From Halorubrum sp. BOL3-1 (GTDB lineage Archaea; Halobacteriota; Halobacteria; Halobacteriales; Haloferacaceae), in NCBI RefSeq assembly GCF_004114375.1, contig NZ_CP034692.1, positions 682,001 to 746,000 of the forward strand: DNA of 64,000 nt, given 5' to 3'. This document shows, piece by piece, positions 18,051-27,039 of this stretch. How positions within the stretch are numbered: position 1 is the stretch's first letter; every line of letters begins with the position of its first letter. Position numbers and translations under genes: made by a program. Below the pieces are notes generated by a model. That model saw only the letters and a list, made by a program, of their open reading frames with translations. It was not told where the DNA came from and ran no database searches.

Positions 18051-18823
18051 GTTCCGAGTCGTCCAACGGCCGGGAGTCACGCGAGAAGATCACTGTCCGG
18101 AACGTCAGCAGGGCGTACGACTCTACCCAAGCGCTTGAGGGTGTCTCGCTCTCGGTCGGGAAGGGTGAGTTCTGCTGTATCGTCGGTCCGTCGGGATGCG
18201 GAAAGACGACGCTGCTGCGAGCGATGGCGGGCCTCGACGACCCCGATAGCGGGTCGATACTGGTCAGCGGAGACCCGGTTACCGGCCCCGGGTTGGACCG
18301 GGGGATGGTCTTTCAGGAATACGCGCTGTTCCCGTGGCGAACGGTCCGCGGCAACATCCGGTTCGGCCTCGACCGGCCCGCGTGTGGCTGTCCCGACTGC
18401 GAGGCGCGGACTCGAGAGTTGATCGAGTTAGTAGGACTCGACGGATTCGAGGACGCGTATCCCAAGGAGCTGTCTGGCGGGATGAAACAGCGCGTCGGGA
18501 TCGCTCGCGCGCTCGCGCCCGACCCGGAGATCCTCTTGATGGACGAGCCGTTCGGCAGCGTTGACGCCCGAACGCGCGACCGATTGCACGCCGAACTGCT
18601 CGATATCTGGGCGCAGACGGAACAGACGGTCGTCTTCGTTACGCACGACATCGACGAGGCAGTAAAGCTCGCTGACCGCGTGGTCGTTATGGATGCCGAC
18701 CCAGGAACGGTCCAGTCGACCGTCTCGATCGACGTAGAGCGCCCACGCGAACGGACAGCACACGACTTCGTTGAGTACGTCGCGCAGATCCGGGCCGAAC
18801 TTGGGGAGCCTGAACCGCGTTAG
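18041..18823 (+). CDS. ABC transporter ATPase, SsuB-like, with CGCPDC insertion
   Basis: A 260-residue ATPase starting at the ATG at 18041 inside the end of the permease gene. Walker A is GPSGCGKT (residues about 49-56), the Q-loop is MVFQEYALFPW, the signature is LSGGMKQR, Walker B is ILLMDEPFGSVD, and the switch histidine is in FVTHDIDEA. Between the Q-loop and the helical domain (residues about 115-120) is CGCPDC, a CxCxxC cluster that I do not associate with SsuB proteins and that could bind metal. The C-terminus has no extra sensor domain. Confidence 0.9.
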   Translation: MALSSESSNGRESREKITVRNVSRAYDSTQALEGVSLSVGKGEFCCIVGPSGCGKTTLLRAMAGLDDPDSGSILVSGDPVTGPGLDRGMVFQEYALFPWRTVRGNIRFGLDRPACGCPDCEARTRELIELVGLDGFEDAYPKELSGGMKQRVGIARALAPDPEILLMDEPFGSVDARTRDRLHAELLDIWAQTEQTVVFVTHDIDEAVKLADRVVVMDADPGTVQSTVSIDVERPRERTAHDFVEYVAQIRAELGEPEPR

Positions 18824-18906
18824 TCGCTGATATCCTGCTGGAATAAAGTTATTAATAATATTTTCTACATCGTTATATCTATTATCTCTGAGTTATTCTT
18901 TAATAT

Positions 18907-19338
18907 ATGCCCATTGTGAGTTCTTCGATGACGGAGCAACTCCGAGAGGATCTCGACAGTTTTGCTGAAGGACATGGCTATAGCGGGCGCAGCGAGGTCA
19001 TACGCGAAGCGTGTCAGGCACTGCTTGAAGAGTATCAAAAGAGCGATTACGAGGACCGACGTGTCTTAGCGACAGTTACTGCCGGATTTGAATATGATGC
19101 ACCGGATATCGAACACAAAATGATGGACATTCGGCACGAATTCGAATCGCTGATCCGGTCGAATTCGCACAACTGCCTGGAAAGTAACGCCGGCTGTGTC
19201 GAGACGTTCGTCATCGAAGCGACTGGTGACGACGTGTTAAAATTCATCGGGACCATTCGGGGAACGGACGAGTCGGTTTCAGTCGAATACACAGTCATGC
19301 CCGTCGATGACTTGGACGCGGAACCCAGTGAAGACTGA
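18907..19338 (+). CDS. NikR-family regulator with altered metal ligands
   Basis: A 143-residue protein with a ribbon-helix-helix N-terminus (MPIVSSSMTEQLREDLDSF...GRSEVIREACQALL) and ACT-like domain. Of the four canonical nickel ligands it keeps H77 and H88. The third position is Cys (SHNC, C90), and the last cysteine is one residue later (C97 in NAGC). The resulting His2Cys2 set suggests a changed metal or affinity. It lies between the SsuABC-like operon and cbiM, and an AT-rich promoter region precedes it (18840-18906). Confidence 0.85.
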   Translation: MPIVSSSMTEQLREDLDSFAEGHGYSGRSEVIREACQALLEEYQKSDYEDRRVLATVTAGFEYDAPDIEHKMMDIRHEFESLIRSNSHNCLESNAGCVETFVIEATGDDVLKFIGTIRGTDESVSVEYTVMPVDDLDAEPSED

Positions 19339-19475
19339 GTCCGAAATATATCAATAGTAACGAAAGCATTGATTCTACTTATCAATACTTGAGCCTACTC
19401 TGTACTACTATTGTTATCTGGACCCCGTTGCTGCGACAAGTTTATTATAATAGGTCTTAGAAATGTGAAACAGAC

Positions 19476-20156
19476 ATGCCACATATCCACCTTGGAGAAG
19501 GTTCCTTCCCACTCTGGGCGCTGGTGCTTTGGACGCTGATCGGGACCGCGTTGATAAGCACCGTGGTCTACCGGGTTCGGAAAGGCGGTATCAAAACACA
19601 TCAGATTGCGCTCGCGGGTATTGGAGCGGCCGCGAGTTTCGCAATTTTTCAACTGAATATCCCCGTCTGGGGTGGAATTCATATGAATCTCACCGGCTTA
19701 GTGGGTATCATCGCCGGACCGCTGCTCGGCGCGATCGTCGCGCTCGTCGTTAATATCTTCTCGGCGGCTCTCGGCCACGGAGCCGTCGGCCTAATCGGAG
19801 CAAACACTATTATCAACGCCAGTGAGGCGATCGTCGCCTACTACGCGTTTAAAACTCTGATAGGAATGGACTGGGACGTCTTCCCCGCTGGCGCGAGTGC
19901 AACGACACTCGGTCTTTCGGCAGGAGCCTTCCTGATGGCCGCGATCATCGTCATCAGTGGGGTAAACGGGAGCGCGCTACCGCGTGGTGACCTGACAGTT
20001 GCCGTGGCCGGACTCGCGGGACTCAACCTCGGTGTCGCTGTCATCGAGGGGATTCTCACCGGCCTCATCGTCCAGTTCCTCGCGTCCGTCCGTCCGGACC
20101 TCTTGGGACTCGCGGAACGTACCACTCAGGAGGAGGCCACCGGGGTGACGGCCTGA
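19476..20156 (+). CDS. cbiM: CbiM/NikM-like substrate-specific component of ECF Ni/Co transporter
   Basis: A 226-residue membrane protein with about seven helices. It has the CbiM family motifs HMNLTGLVGIIAGPLLGAIVALVVN and GHGAVGLIGANTIINASEAI (each split across helices) in the usual order. The family uses the N-terminal Met-His and later histidines to coordinate Ni or Co. Here the N-terminus is MPHIHLGEGS, so the metal-site histidine falls at position 2 only after removal of the initiator Met. It overlaps the next gene by 1 nt (TGATG). Confidence 0.88.
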   Translation: MPHIHLGEGSFPLWALVLWTLIGTALISTVVYRVRKGGIKTHQIALAGIGAAASFAIFQLNIPVWGGIHMNLTGLVGIIAGPLLGAIVALVVNIFSAALGHGAVGLIGANTIINASEAIVAYYAFKTLIGMDWDVFPAGASATTLGLSAGAFLMAAIIVISGVNGSALPRGDLTVAVAGLAGLNLGVAVIEGILTGLIVQFLASVRPDLLGLAERTTQEEATGVTA

Positions 20157-20479
20157 TGCAGCGCTGGAAGCAGTACGGCGGGTTGTCTGGCCTCTTCGCA
20201 GCCTTTCTTGCTGCTGGATACTGGGGTTTCACCGCGACCGGCGGCGCCCTTCCGTGGGCGAAGCGCTCCTCGAAGGCGCTTCAGCGCGGTATTCAAGAGG
20301 GTGGTGGAGGGCTCGTCAATTTGGGACGTGGTATCGTCGTAGCGGGCCCTATCCGAAAAGGGGGAATGATGCTCGAGTTCGGCGGACTCGTGCTCCTACT
20401 GCTGCTCCTCGGTATCGGAATGTACGTTTACGTCGACCGCTACGGCGGCTTCGGGGACGGGGAACGCGCGTCCCGGTAA
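20156..20479 (+). CDS. small CbiN/NikN-like membrane subunit
   Basis: A 107-residue protein with two membrane helices (LSGLFAAFLAAGYWGFTAT and LEFGGLVLLLLLLGIGMYV) separated by a glycine-rich loop. Position between cbiM and cbiQ, size and topology fit CbiN/NikN-type auxiliary subunits. Sequence similarity to classical CbiN is weak by eye, so this is a positional call. Confidence 0.7.
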   Translation: MQRWKQYGGLSGLFAAFLAAGYWGFTATGGALPWAKRSSKALQRGIQEGGGGLVNLGRGIVVAGPIRKGGMMLEFGGLVLLLLLLGIGMYVYVDRYGGFGDGERASR

Positions 20480-20481
20480 TC

Positions 20482-21294
20482 GTGACAACGCTCTCGAACC
20501 ACGTCCCGGACCCCCGACTTATCACCGCGTTCGCCGAGCGGCGGGACGGGCCGATGCACCGGGTTAACCCTTGGACGAAGGTCGGAATTATCGGCGCGCT
20601 CGTCCTCGCAGTTACGGTGTTCGACCGCCTCGCACTCCTCGCGGGACTGTACGGGACCGTCCTCATCGTCTACGGTCTGGCTGAGCTACCGTATCGGCGT
20701 CTCATCGGCTGGTACACACTCCCGATGTTGTTCATCGTCTCCGTCGCAGGGCCGCTGGCGTTTTTCGAACCGGGTACGCCGATCGGTGGTGCGCTTTCGA
20801 CGCCACTCGGCAATGTCTCGGTCACGTGGGCTGGGGTCGTCCTCTTCTTAGAGCTCAGCTGTCGGTCACTTACCGTCGTCACGTTTACACTGACGGCATC
20901 AATGACGACGAAGTACACCGACGTGGCGTATATGCTTGGACGGTTGCTCCCTAGACCGATCGATCAGGTCGCGTTACTCACGTATCGGTTCACCTTTGTC
21001 ATGCTCGAGACGCTCGAAGACCTCGTGAAAGCCGCACTCTCCCGTGGAGCGAACTTCTCGGAGTTTTGGTCGAACAAACGGCTGTACGCGAGAATTCTCG
21101 GCATGACGATGCTATCAGCGATCGAGCAGTCCGAACGGCTGGTCAAATCGATGGAGGCTCGCGGTTACGACGGAGACATCGTGCTGTACGGGGACGTTTC
21201 GCGACCGCCGATCCACGAACTGTTCGTCGTCGCCGGTTCGTACGTCGCCGTCGTGGCGTACGCGCTGATTGCGGTCTACGAGGTGGGGCTATGA
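20482..21294 (+). CDS. cbiQ: CbiQ/NikQ-like ECF transmembrane subunit
   Basis: A 270-residue protein starting at GTG 20482, two bases after the previous stop. HRVNPWTKVGIIGALVLAV is the usual N-terminal feature of EcfT proteins. The coupling motifs are ALSRGANFSEF and SMEARGYDGD (the A-R-G boxes that contact the ATPase). About five helices are predicted. It overlaps the ATPase gene by 4 nt (ATGA). Confidence 0.88.
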   Translation: MTTLSNHVPDPRLITAFAERRDGPMHRVNPWTKVGIIGALVLAVTVFDRLALLAGLYGTVLIVYGLAELPYRRLIGWYTLPMLFIVSVAGPLAFFEPGTPIGGALSTPLGNVSVTWAGVVLFLELSCRSLTVVTFTLTASMTTKYTDVAYMLGRLLPRPIDQVALLTYRFTFVMLETLEDLVKAALSRGANFSEFWSNKRLYARILGMTMLSAIEQSERLVKSMEARGYDGDIVLYGDVSRPPIHELFVVAGSYVAVVAYALIAVYEVGL

Positions 21295-22172
21295 GCCGAG
21301 ACGATTCGGCGTTGGTCGAGCTTCAGTGTGAAGCTCACACCTATCCTGACGGGACGGTCGGCATGCATGACGTCGACTTCTCGGTGTACCCCGACGAAGT
21401 CGTCGCGCTCGTCGGTGGCAACGGTGCCGGGAAGTCGACGCTGCTCGAACACCTGAACGCGACGCTCGTTCCCGACGTCGGCAAGCTTGTCGTTGACGGC
21501 ACGCCAATCACCGAAGACAACAAGTCATACGCTCGGAAAGCGGTCGGATTCGTCTTTCAGGACGCCGATACGCAACTGGTCGCCCCCACGGTTCTCGACG
21601 ACGTCATGTTCGGTCTCCAAAACTACGGCGTACCGAGTGACGAAGCGAAAGAGCGCGCCCGTGAGGCGCTCGCGACCGTCGACGCGAGTCACCTCGAAGA
21701 CCGGATTCCCCACTACCTGAGCGGCGGCGAAAAACGTCTCGTCGGCCTCGCCGGTGTGCTGGTACTTGAACCGAGCGTAGTCGTGCTGGACGAACCACTC
21801 GCAGGACTCGATCCCGAGCGGTCACAACTCGTGGCTGACCGAATCGAACAGGTCCATCAGGAGGGTATTAGCGTCGTTCTCTCGACGCACGACCTCGACT
21901 TTGCTGCCACGGTCGCAGACCGTGTCTGCGTGATGGCCGACGGCAACGTCGTCGGGAACGGAACGCCCCGAGAGGTGTTCTACGACGACGCATTATTGGC
22001 AGAAGCCAATCTTCACCCCCCGAGTACAGTTCGTATAGCTCGCGATACGGGACTGGGAGAGGAAGCACGGCCCGTCACGGAATCCGAGCTTGTCAGGCAC
22101 CTCACAGCGGCAGTTGACAGTGTGAACTCGAATCAAGTCTCATCTGTCGATACCACCCCAACGAATCGGTAG
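21291..22172 (+). CDS. cbiO: CbiO/NikO-like ECF transporter ATPase
   Basis: A 293-residue ATPase of the energy-coupling-factor class. Walker A is GGNGAGKST, the Q-loop is VGFVFQDADTQLVAPTVLDDV (typical EcfA wording), the signature is LSGGEKRLV, Walker B is VVVLDEPLAGLDP and the switch is STHDLDFA. It drives metal uptake with the CbiM, CbiN-like and CbiQ subunits. A NikR-like gene starts 4 nt after its stop, making the regulator part of the operon. Confidence 0.92.
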   Translation: MSRDDSALVELQCEAHTYPDGTVGMHDVDFSVYPDEVVALVGGNGAGKSTLLEHLNATLVPDVGKLVVDGTPITEDNKSYARKAVGFVFQDADTQLVAPTVLDDVMFGLQNYGVPSDEAKERAREALATVDASHLEDRIPHYLSGGEKRLVGLAGVLVLEPSVVVLDEPLAGLDPERSQLVADRIEQVHQEGISVVLSTHDLDFAATVADRVCVMADGNVVGNGTPREVFYDDALLAEANLHPPSTVRIARDTGLGEEARPVTESELVRHLTAAVDSVNSNQVSSVDTTPTNR

Positions 22173-22176
22173 ACCG

Positions 22177-22567
22177 ATGCGGACGAGTTTCAATATATCC
22201 GATGACCTCCTCGCCGAGTTCGATGAAACGCGGCAGTCGGAAGGACTAGACTCGCGTTCGCGCGGCGTTCGCGAGGCGATGCAGGAGTACATCGAAGACC
22301 ACGCGAGACTGGAAGATATCGAAGGCGATGTCGTCGTCATCATTTCCTTCCGATTATGAGCACGAAGCAGTCATCGAAGACATTCATGACGTGCAACACC
22401 AGTTTCAGGACGTCATCACGACGACGAATCATATCCACGAAGGAGAATTGTGTCTCGAGACGCTCTTCTGTAGCGGGGCCGCATCACGCGTCAGAAACCT
22501 CACGTACCGCCTGCGTAACTTCGATGCGGTAAGTCAAGTCAAATTGATGCTTCTCGCGGAGCAGTAG
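22177..22567 (+). pseudogene. NikR-like regulator, frameshifted between its two domains
   Basis: The first frame (22177-22359) encodes a ribbon-helix-helix domain MRTSFNISDDLLAEF...VREAMQEYIE and the beginning of the sensor domain (DVVVIISF). One extra C near 22350 breaks the frame. The second frame continues DYEHEAVIEDIHDVQHQFQDVI and HIHEGELCLETLF to 22567. The ligand pattern is H, H+11, H+13, C+18, nearly that of NikR. Restoring the frame gives a full-length protein of about 129 residues. It may be a true frameshift, a sequencing error, or two separately made halves. Confidence 0.8.
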
Positions 22568-22603
22568 CGCGTTCACAGAGGCACGAGGCGGAAGCCCACA
22601 ACT

Positions 22604-23046
22604 TCAGTCGTGGGTCACTGACGACTCGATAGGTCGATTGAGAGGTACAGTATCGAGCGAGGTAATCGAGTACTCGACTGCTCGGACATCTGGCACTGCT
22701 CGGACCGCGTTGACGAATCCGGACAGTTCCTCAGTAATTCCTTCCAGGACGTACAACTCCATACAGTACTGGTCCTGTACGTGTACGTGGGTGGTTGCGG
22801 AGACGACACCGTCGTACTCGTGACGCACTCCCGTGAGACGTTGCTGGACCACGGGCTGACAGTACTCGAAGAACACTGTTACTGTATACATATTTTTTTG
22901 TCGATACCTTGCGCTTGGAACTCTTCGAGCAGCGTGCGTGTACCTTCGCGTACGACCTCGCTCCGGCCACTGTACCCGTGTTCGTCGGCGAACTCATCGA
23001 TGTGTTCGAGTAACGCTTCTGGCATCGAGATGCTAACTACACTCAT
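22604..23046 (-). pseudogene. NikR-like regulator, frameshifted at a poly-A run in the linker
   Basis: The first frame, starting with ATG at 23046, encodes the DNA-binding domain [19 protein letters not shown]...[17 protein letters not shown] and stops at 22879. The second (ATG at 22891 to 22604) encodes the ACT-like sensor [15 protein letters not shown]...VRHEYDGVVSATTHVHV...YCMELYVLEG, with all four Ni ligands in canonical spacing. The frames are separated by a run of seven A (bases 22893-22899, T on the plus strand); eight A would join them. It is divergent from the first CobW gene and convergent with the NikR-like gene at 22177. Confidence 0.8.
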
Positions 23047-23149
23047 ATATTATACTAAAATTGTATTCTAATATATTATTTCCTGCTATTACTTGATGTC
23101 TAGTAACATAACAATTAGTATTTTAACCTTCAACTTTCATAATACAGAT

Positions 23150-24367
23150 GTGCTACTCAACAACGGTCCGATTCCGGTAACGGTCCTCAGCGGAAGCCTC
23201 GGCGCCGGAAAGACGACGACCCTCAATCACATTCTCGAGAGCGAGCAGGAACTGAACGCCGCGGTCCTCGTCAACGACATGGGGGAGGTAAACGTCGACG
23301 CCGACCTCGTCGAGCGTGAATCGGACCTCACGCAGAACGACGACGAGATCATCGAGATGTCGAACGGGTGTATCTGTTGTCGGCTTCGCGGCGATATGCT
23401 CGACGAGGTGGGACGGCTAGCAGACGAACGGGACTTCGAGTATCTCCTCGTCGAGTCGTCCGGAATCAGCGAGCCGATCCCGGTCGCCCAGACGTTCGCT
23501 CGCGGGTTCGAGGACGCCGACTTCGATCCCACGGGAGTGTACGAGCTCGACACGATGGTCAGCGTCGTCGACGCACACAGCTTCTGGAAGGGATTCGACT
23601 CCGGGCAGGCACTCACCGACGACTCGGTCGACCCGCAAGGGAATCGCGTTCCGGAAGAAGCGCTCATGGACCAGATCGAGTTCTGTGACGTCCTCCTGTT
23701 GAACAAGTGTGACCTCGTCCCGGACGACGAACTCGAAGGGATCGAGGCGGTGTTGAAGACGCTACAACCGCGGGCGAAGATCATTCAGACGGAACACGGT
23801 GCGGTCGCTCCCGAGGAAATCCTCAACACTGGTCGGTTCGACTTCAAGTGGGCGAGCCAATCGGCCGGCTGGAAGCGAGAACTCCAACACGGACATCACC
23901 ACGAGTCGGCCTCCGACGAACACGGCGTCACGTCGTTCGTCTTCGACGCGGACCGACCGTTCCACCCCGAACGCCTCTCGGAGCTGTTCACGGACCTACC
24001 GGACGGGATCATCCGCGCGAAGGGCTTCTTCTGGTCGGCGGGTCGCGAAGACGCCGCGATGGGGCTGGACAAGTCCGGCCAGTCGGTCCGAGCCGGTCGG
24101 AAGGGGACGTGGGTCGCCACGCTCCCGAAGGCCCAACAGGAGCGCTACTTCGCCGCTCGGCCCGAGATCAGAGAGAACTGGGACGAACAGTGGGGCGATC
24201 GGGGGTCGGAACTCGTGTTTATCGGTCGCGAGTTCGACCAGGAGTCGCTCGTTACAGACCTCGAAGACTGCGTCCTCTCGGACGCGGAAATGGACGAGAA
24301 CTGGAACGAGTACCCGGACCCGTTCGGTCGGGACGAGCAGCGCGAACTCGCGTTAGCCGACGACTGA
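23150..24367 (+). CDS. CobW-family (COG0523) metal-chaperone GTPase 1
   Basis: A G3E-family GTPase of about 405 residues. Walker A is GSLGAGKTT, the metal-binding CxCC motif is GCICCRLRGD, the G-motifs include ESSGISEP and LLNKCDLV, and a short GHHHES segment precedes the C-terminal domain (TSFVFDADRPFHPERL...IRAKGFFW...LVFIGREFD). COG0523 proteins hand Zn or Co to client enzymes. I prefer GTG 23150 (VLLNNGPIPVTVLSG), which matches the start distance of its paralogues. In-frame TTG 23093 and ATG 23096 would add 19 hydrophobic, AT-rich codons. Its stop overlaps the next start by 1 nt. Confidence 0.9.
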   Translation: MLLNNGPIPVTVLSGSLGAGKTTTLNHILESEQELNAAVLVNDMGEVNVDADLVERESDLTQNDDEIIEMSNGCICCRLRGDMLDEVGRLADERDFEYLLVESSGISEPIPVAQTFARGFEDADFDPTGVYELDTMVSVVDAHSFWKGFDSGQALTDDSVDPQGNRVPEEALMDQIEFCDVLLLNKCDLVPDDELEGIEAVLKTLQPRAKIIQTEHGAVAPEEILNTGRFDFKWASQSAGWKRELQHGHHHESASDEHGVTSFVFDADRPFHPERLSELFTDLPDGIIRAKGFFWSAGREDAAMGLDKSGQSVRAGRKGTWVATLPKAQQERYFAARPEIRENWDEQWGDRGSELVFIGREFDQESLVTDLEDCVLSDAEMDENWNEYPDPFGRDEQRELALADD

Positions 24368-25710
24368 TGGCCGTCGACGAACAACCTCCCGTGACGATCC
24401 TCAGTGGCGGGCTCGGAGCCGGCAAGACGACCCTGCTGAACCACCTGCTTCGGGTCGCTGGCGAGCAGCGCGATATCGCCGTCCTCGTCAACGATGTCGG
24501 AGAAATGAACGTCGACGCCGAACTCATCGAGAACGGTTCCGAGCTCTCGATGGAAGACGGCGGCGTCACCGAACTGTCGAACGGGTGTATCTGCTGCGGG
24601 CTCCAGAACGAGCTCGATCAGGAGCTACTGCGTCTCGCCTTCGACGAGGAGTTCGATCACCTCGTCATCGAAGCCTCGGGGATCAGCGATCCGGTTCCCA
24701 TCGCTCAGCGGTTCGTTTCCCCCGCACGTGCCGCCACCCTGTACGAACTCGACACGACTGTTACCGTGGTTGACGCCGCACAGTTTCACCGTGCGTTTGT
24801 CGACGGTCACCCGGTCAAGCCGGCGGACGACGAGGCTCGACCGCTCTCAGACCTCCTCGCCGAACAGGTCGAGTTCTGTGACGTACTCGTCCTCAACAAG
24901 TGCGATCTCGTCTCGGATGAAGAGTGTGAGGCGGTCGAACGCGTGCTCGAAACGCTTCATCCAGGCGTCGACATCGTCCGCACGACTGAGAGCGCCGTCG
25001 AACCCGACGACGTTCTCGGAACCGGACGATCCGACAGAGAGCAAGCAAAACAGTCCGCTCGGTGGAAGCAGGTACTCTCGACCGACCGCGGGGGCGCCAC
25101 GGAACCGAGTGAATACGGACACGGTGACCATAACGGTCATGAAGACGGGTCCGGACACAACGACTCTGGACACGGAGACGATCACGGTCATACCCACGAC
25201 GAAGACGCCGGTGACGACCACGATCACCTGCATCCGCCCGAGGAGTTCGGCGTCGGCTCGTTCGTGTACGAGCGCCACCGGCCGTTACACCCGGAACGAT
25301 TCAAGGAGTGGCTCAGCTCGTTCCCCGAGTCCGTCGTGAGAGCGAAAGGGCATCTGTGGGTCGCCGGACGCGAACGATACGCGCTCGACCTGAGCCAAGC
25401 GGGCACGCAGACACACGTCGAAGTCAACGGTCGTTGGGCGGCCACGGTCCCCGAGTTTCAACGGGACTCCTACCGGGAGTCGCGACCGGATCTCCACTGG
25501 GACGAGCAATGGGGCGACCGCGAAGTGAAACTCGTCTTCATCGGCGCGGGAATGGACGAGTCGGCGATTACTACCGCCCTCGACGACTGTCTCCTCTCGG
25601 AGCCGGAGATGGAGGACAACTGGGACAAACTCGAGAATCCGTTTCCGGGGACGATGGACCGGTCGCAGCCACCGATGGAACAACGCCTCGTGGTCGGTGA
25701 CGGACCATGA
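24367..25710 (+). CDS. CobW-family GTPase 2 with long His-rich loop
   Basis: A 447-residue G3E GTPase. Walker A is GGLGAGKTT, CxCC is GCICCGLQNE, and the switch/NKxD region is VLVLNKCDLV. Between the two domains lies a roughly 45-residue metal-storage-like loop rich in His, Asp and Gly (GHGDHNGHEDGSGHN, HGDDHGHTHDEDAGDDHDH). The C-terminal domain keeps SFVYERHRPLHPERF and VRAKGHLW. I use the ATG at 24367; the frame stays open far upstream but only as antisense-like readthrough of the first CobW gene. It is co-transcribed with CobW 1 and moaB. Confidence 0.92.
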   Translation: MAVDEQPPVTILSGGLGAGKTTLLNHLLRVAGEQRDIAVLVNDVGEMNVDAELIENGSELSMEDGGVTELSNGCICCGLQNELDQELLRLAFDEEFDHLVIEASGISDPVPIAQRFVSPARAATLYELDTTVTVVDAAQFHRAFVDGHPVKPADDEARPLSDLLAEQVEFCDVLVLNKCDLVSDEECEAVERVLETLHPGVDIVRTTESAVEPDDVLGTGRSDREQAKQSARWKQVLSTDRGGATEPSEYGHGDHNGHEDGSGHNDSGHGDDHGHTHDEDAGDDHDHLHPPEEFGVGSFVYERHRPLHPERFKEWLSSFPESVVRAKGHLWVAGRERYALDLSQAGTQTHVEVNGRWAATVPEFQRDSYRESRPDLHWDEQWGDREVKLVFIGAGMDESAITTALDDCLLSEPEMEDNWDKLENPFPGTMDRSQPPMEQRLVVGDGP

Positions 25711-26291
25711 CCGAGAGTCACTCGGAACTCCCGTCGCCGGCGGATCGACGGACGACGGACGCCGACGGTCACGACTGCGTCGATCCGCTCGGCGTCGCCG
25801 TCGTGACCGTCTCGTCGTCTCGGGGAACCGCCACGGAAGCAGATCCGTCCGATCCCGGTGGTGACGCTGTCGAGACCATTCTCGTCGATGCGGGTCACGT
25901 CGTCACGTCACGCCTGACGATTCCCGACGATTACGTCCGGATCAAGACCACCGTGGGCGGATACCTCGAACGTCCGGATGTCGACCTCGTCGTGACCACT
26001 GGCGGGACAGGGGTCACCGTCGATGACGTCACTCCGGACGCAGTGAGAGAACTCTTCGACCGCGAGCTCCCGGGCTTCGGGGAAGCGTTCAGGCGGCTCT
26101 CGTGGGAGGAGGTCGGAACGCGCGTCGTCGCGACCCGCGCGACGGCGGGTATCGCTCGCGACGTCCCGGTGTTCGTGTTACCGGGAAGCGTGAACGCCGT
26201 CGAACTCGCCACGGCGGAGATCATCGCCGAAGAAGCCCCGCATCTCGCCGGACTCGCGACGCGACACACGGTCGGTGAGACCGATGCGTGA
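25707..26291 (+). CDS. MoaB/MogA-family molybdopterin biosynthesis protein
   Basis: A 194-residue protein of the molybdenum cofactor adenylyltransferase fold. The signature TTGGTGVTVDDVTPDAVREL is present, as is LPGSVNAVELATAEI. A roughly 30-residue acidic N-terminal extension precedes the domain (which begins LGVAVVTVSSSRGT). It overlaps CobW 2 by 4 nt, unusual company for a Mo-cofactor gene; the operon may serve several metallo-cofactors. Confidence 0.88.
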   Translation: MTESHSELPSPADRRTTDADGHDCVDPLGVAVVTVSSSRGTATEADPSDPGGDAVETILVDAGHVVTSRLTIPDDYVRIKTTVGGYLERPDVDLVVTTGGTGVTVDDVTPDAVRELFDRELPGFGEAFRRLSWEEVGTRVVATRATAGIARDVPVFVLPGSVNAVELATAEIIAEEAPHLAGLATRHTVGETDA

Positions 26292-26330
26292 ACACGTGAG
26301 CGGAGTCTCGACTCCACGGAGGCGTCATTC

Positions 26331-26996
26331 ATGACACTGTACGGAATCGGACTGGGACCGGGTGCGACCGACCTGCTTGCGGTTCGCGGGAAGCGACGAC
26401 TCGAATCGGTCGACGTCGTCTACTCGCCGGGGCGATTGTCGCGGCGCGTCGCGACCGAGTACGTTCCCGACTCGAAACTGGGCGACCTCGAGTTCCCGAT
26501 GACGACCGATCCCGACGAACTACAGGCGGCGTGGAAGGCGGCGGCCGCTGAAGTCGCACCGAACGCGCGAGACGCTGACGCGGCGTTCGTCACGCTCGGC
26601 GATCCCTGTATCTATTCGACGTTCGGACACCTACGTCGGACGCTCCGTGACCGGCACCCGGACGTCGACGTTGAGGTCGTCCCGGGAGTCAGTAGTATGA
26701 CGGCGTTCGCCTCCGTCCTCGGGATCGACATCGATGTCGGTGCGGAGTTGACGCTCCGCGAGGCGACCGACGGTGTAGCGCCGACCGGCCCGAATCGGTT
26801 GATCCTGTTCAAAGTGACCGACGCACCGACGACCCACGAAAAACTGGTTGAGGCAGGATACGACGTGACGTTCGGCCGGCGACTCTTCATGGACACGGAA
26901 GAGACACTCGTTACGAACGATCCCGAAGACGTGACCGACCGGGACTACTACACGCTCGCGTACGCTGAGAAACGGAACCCGACCGGCTCCGAGTGA
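26331..26996 (+). CDS. cbiL: CbiL-like cobalt-factor II C20-methyltransferase
   Basis: A 221-residue SAM-dependent methyltransferase of the cobalamin pathway. The N-terminal YGIGLGPGATDLLAVRGKRRL, the central TLGDPCIYSTFGHL, the pair PGVSSMTAFASVLG and the C-terminal YYTLAYAEKR are typical CbiL/CobI features. No other cob genes are in the window, so this is either an orphan duplicate or part of a dispersed pathway fed by the adjacent Ni/Co transporter. Confidence 0.88.
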   Translation: MTLYGIGLGPGATDLLAVRGKRRLESVDVVYSPGRLSRRVATEYVPDSKLGDLEFPMTTDPDELQAAWKAAAAEVAPNARDADAAFVTLGDPCIYSTFGHLRRTLRDRHPDVDVEVVPGVSSMTAFASVLGIDIDVGAELTLREATDGVAPTGPNRLILFKVTDAPTTHEKLVEAGYDVTFGRRLFMDTEETLVTNDPEDVTDRDYYTLAYAEKRNPTGSE

Positions 26997-27039
26997 CGCG
27001 AGCGCTATCGGTCGTTCAGGTCGAGCCGATGTGGGGAAC

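Noticed and set aside
23848-24366. Upstream in-frame extension of CobW 2
   Set aside because: The extension is an alternative frame of CobW 1 with basic composition; ATG 24367 gives the normal N-terminus.
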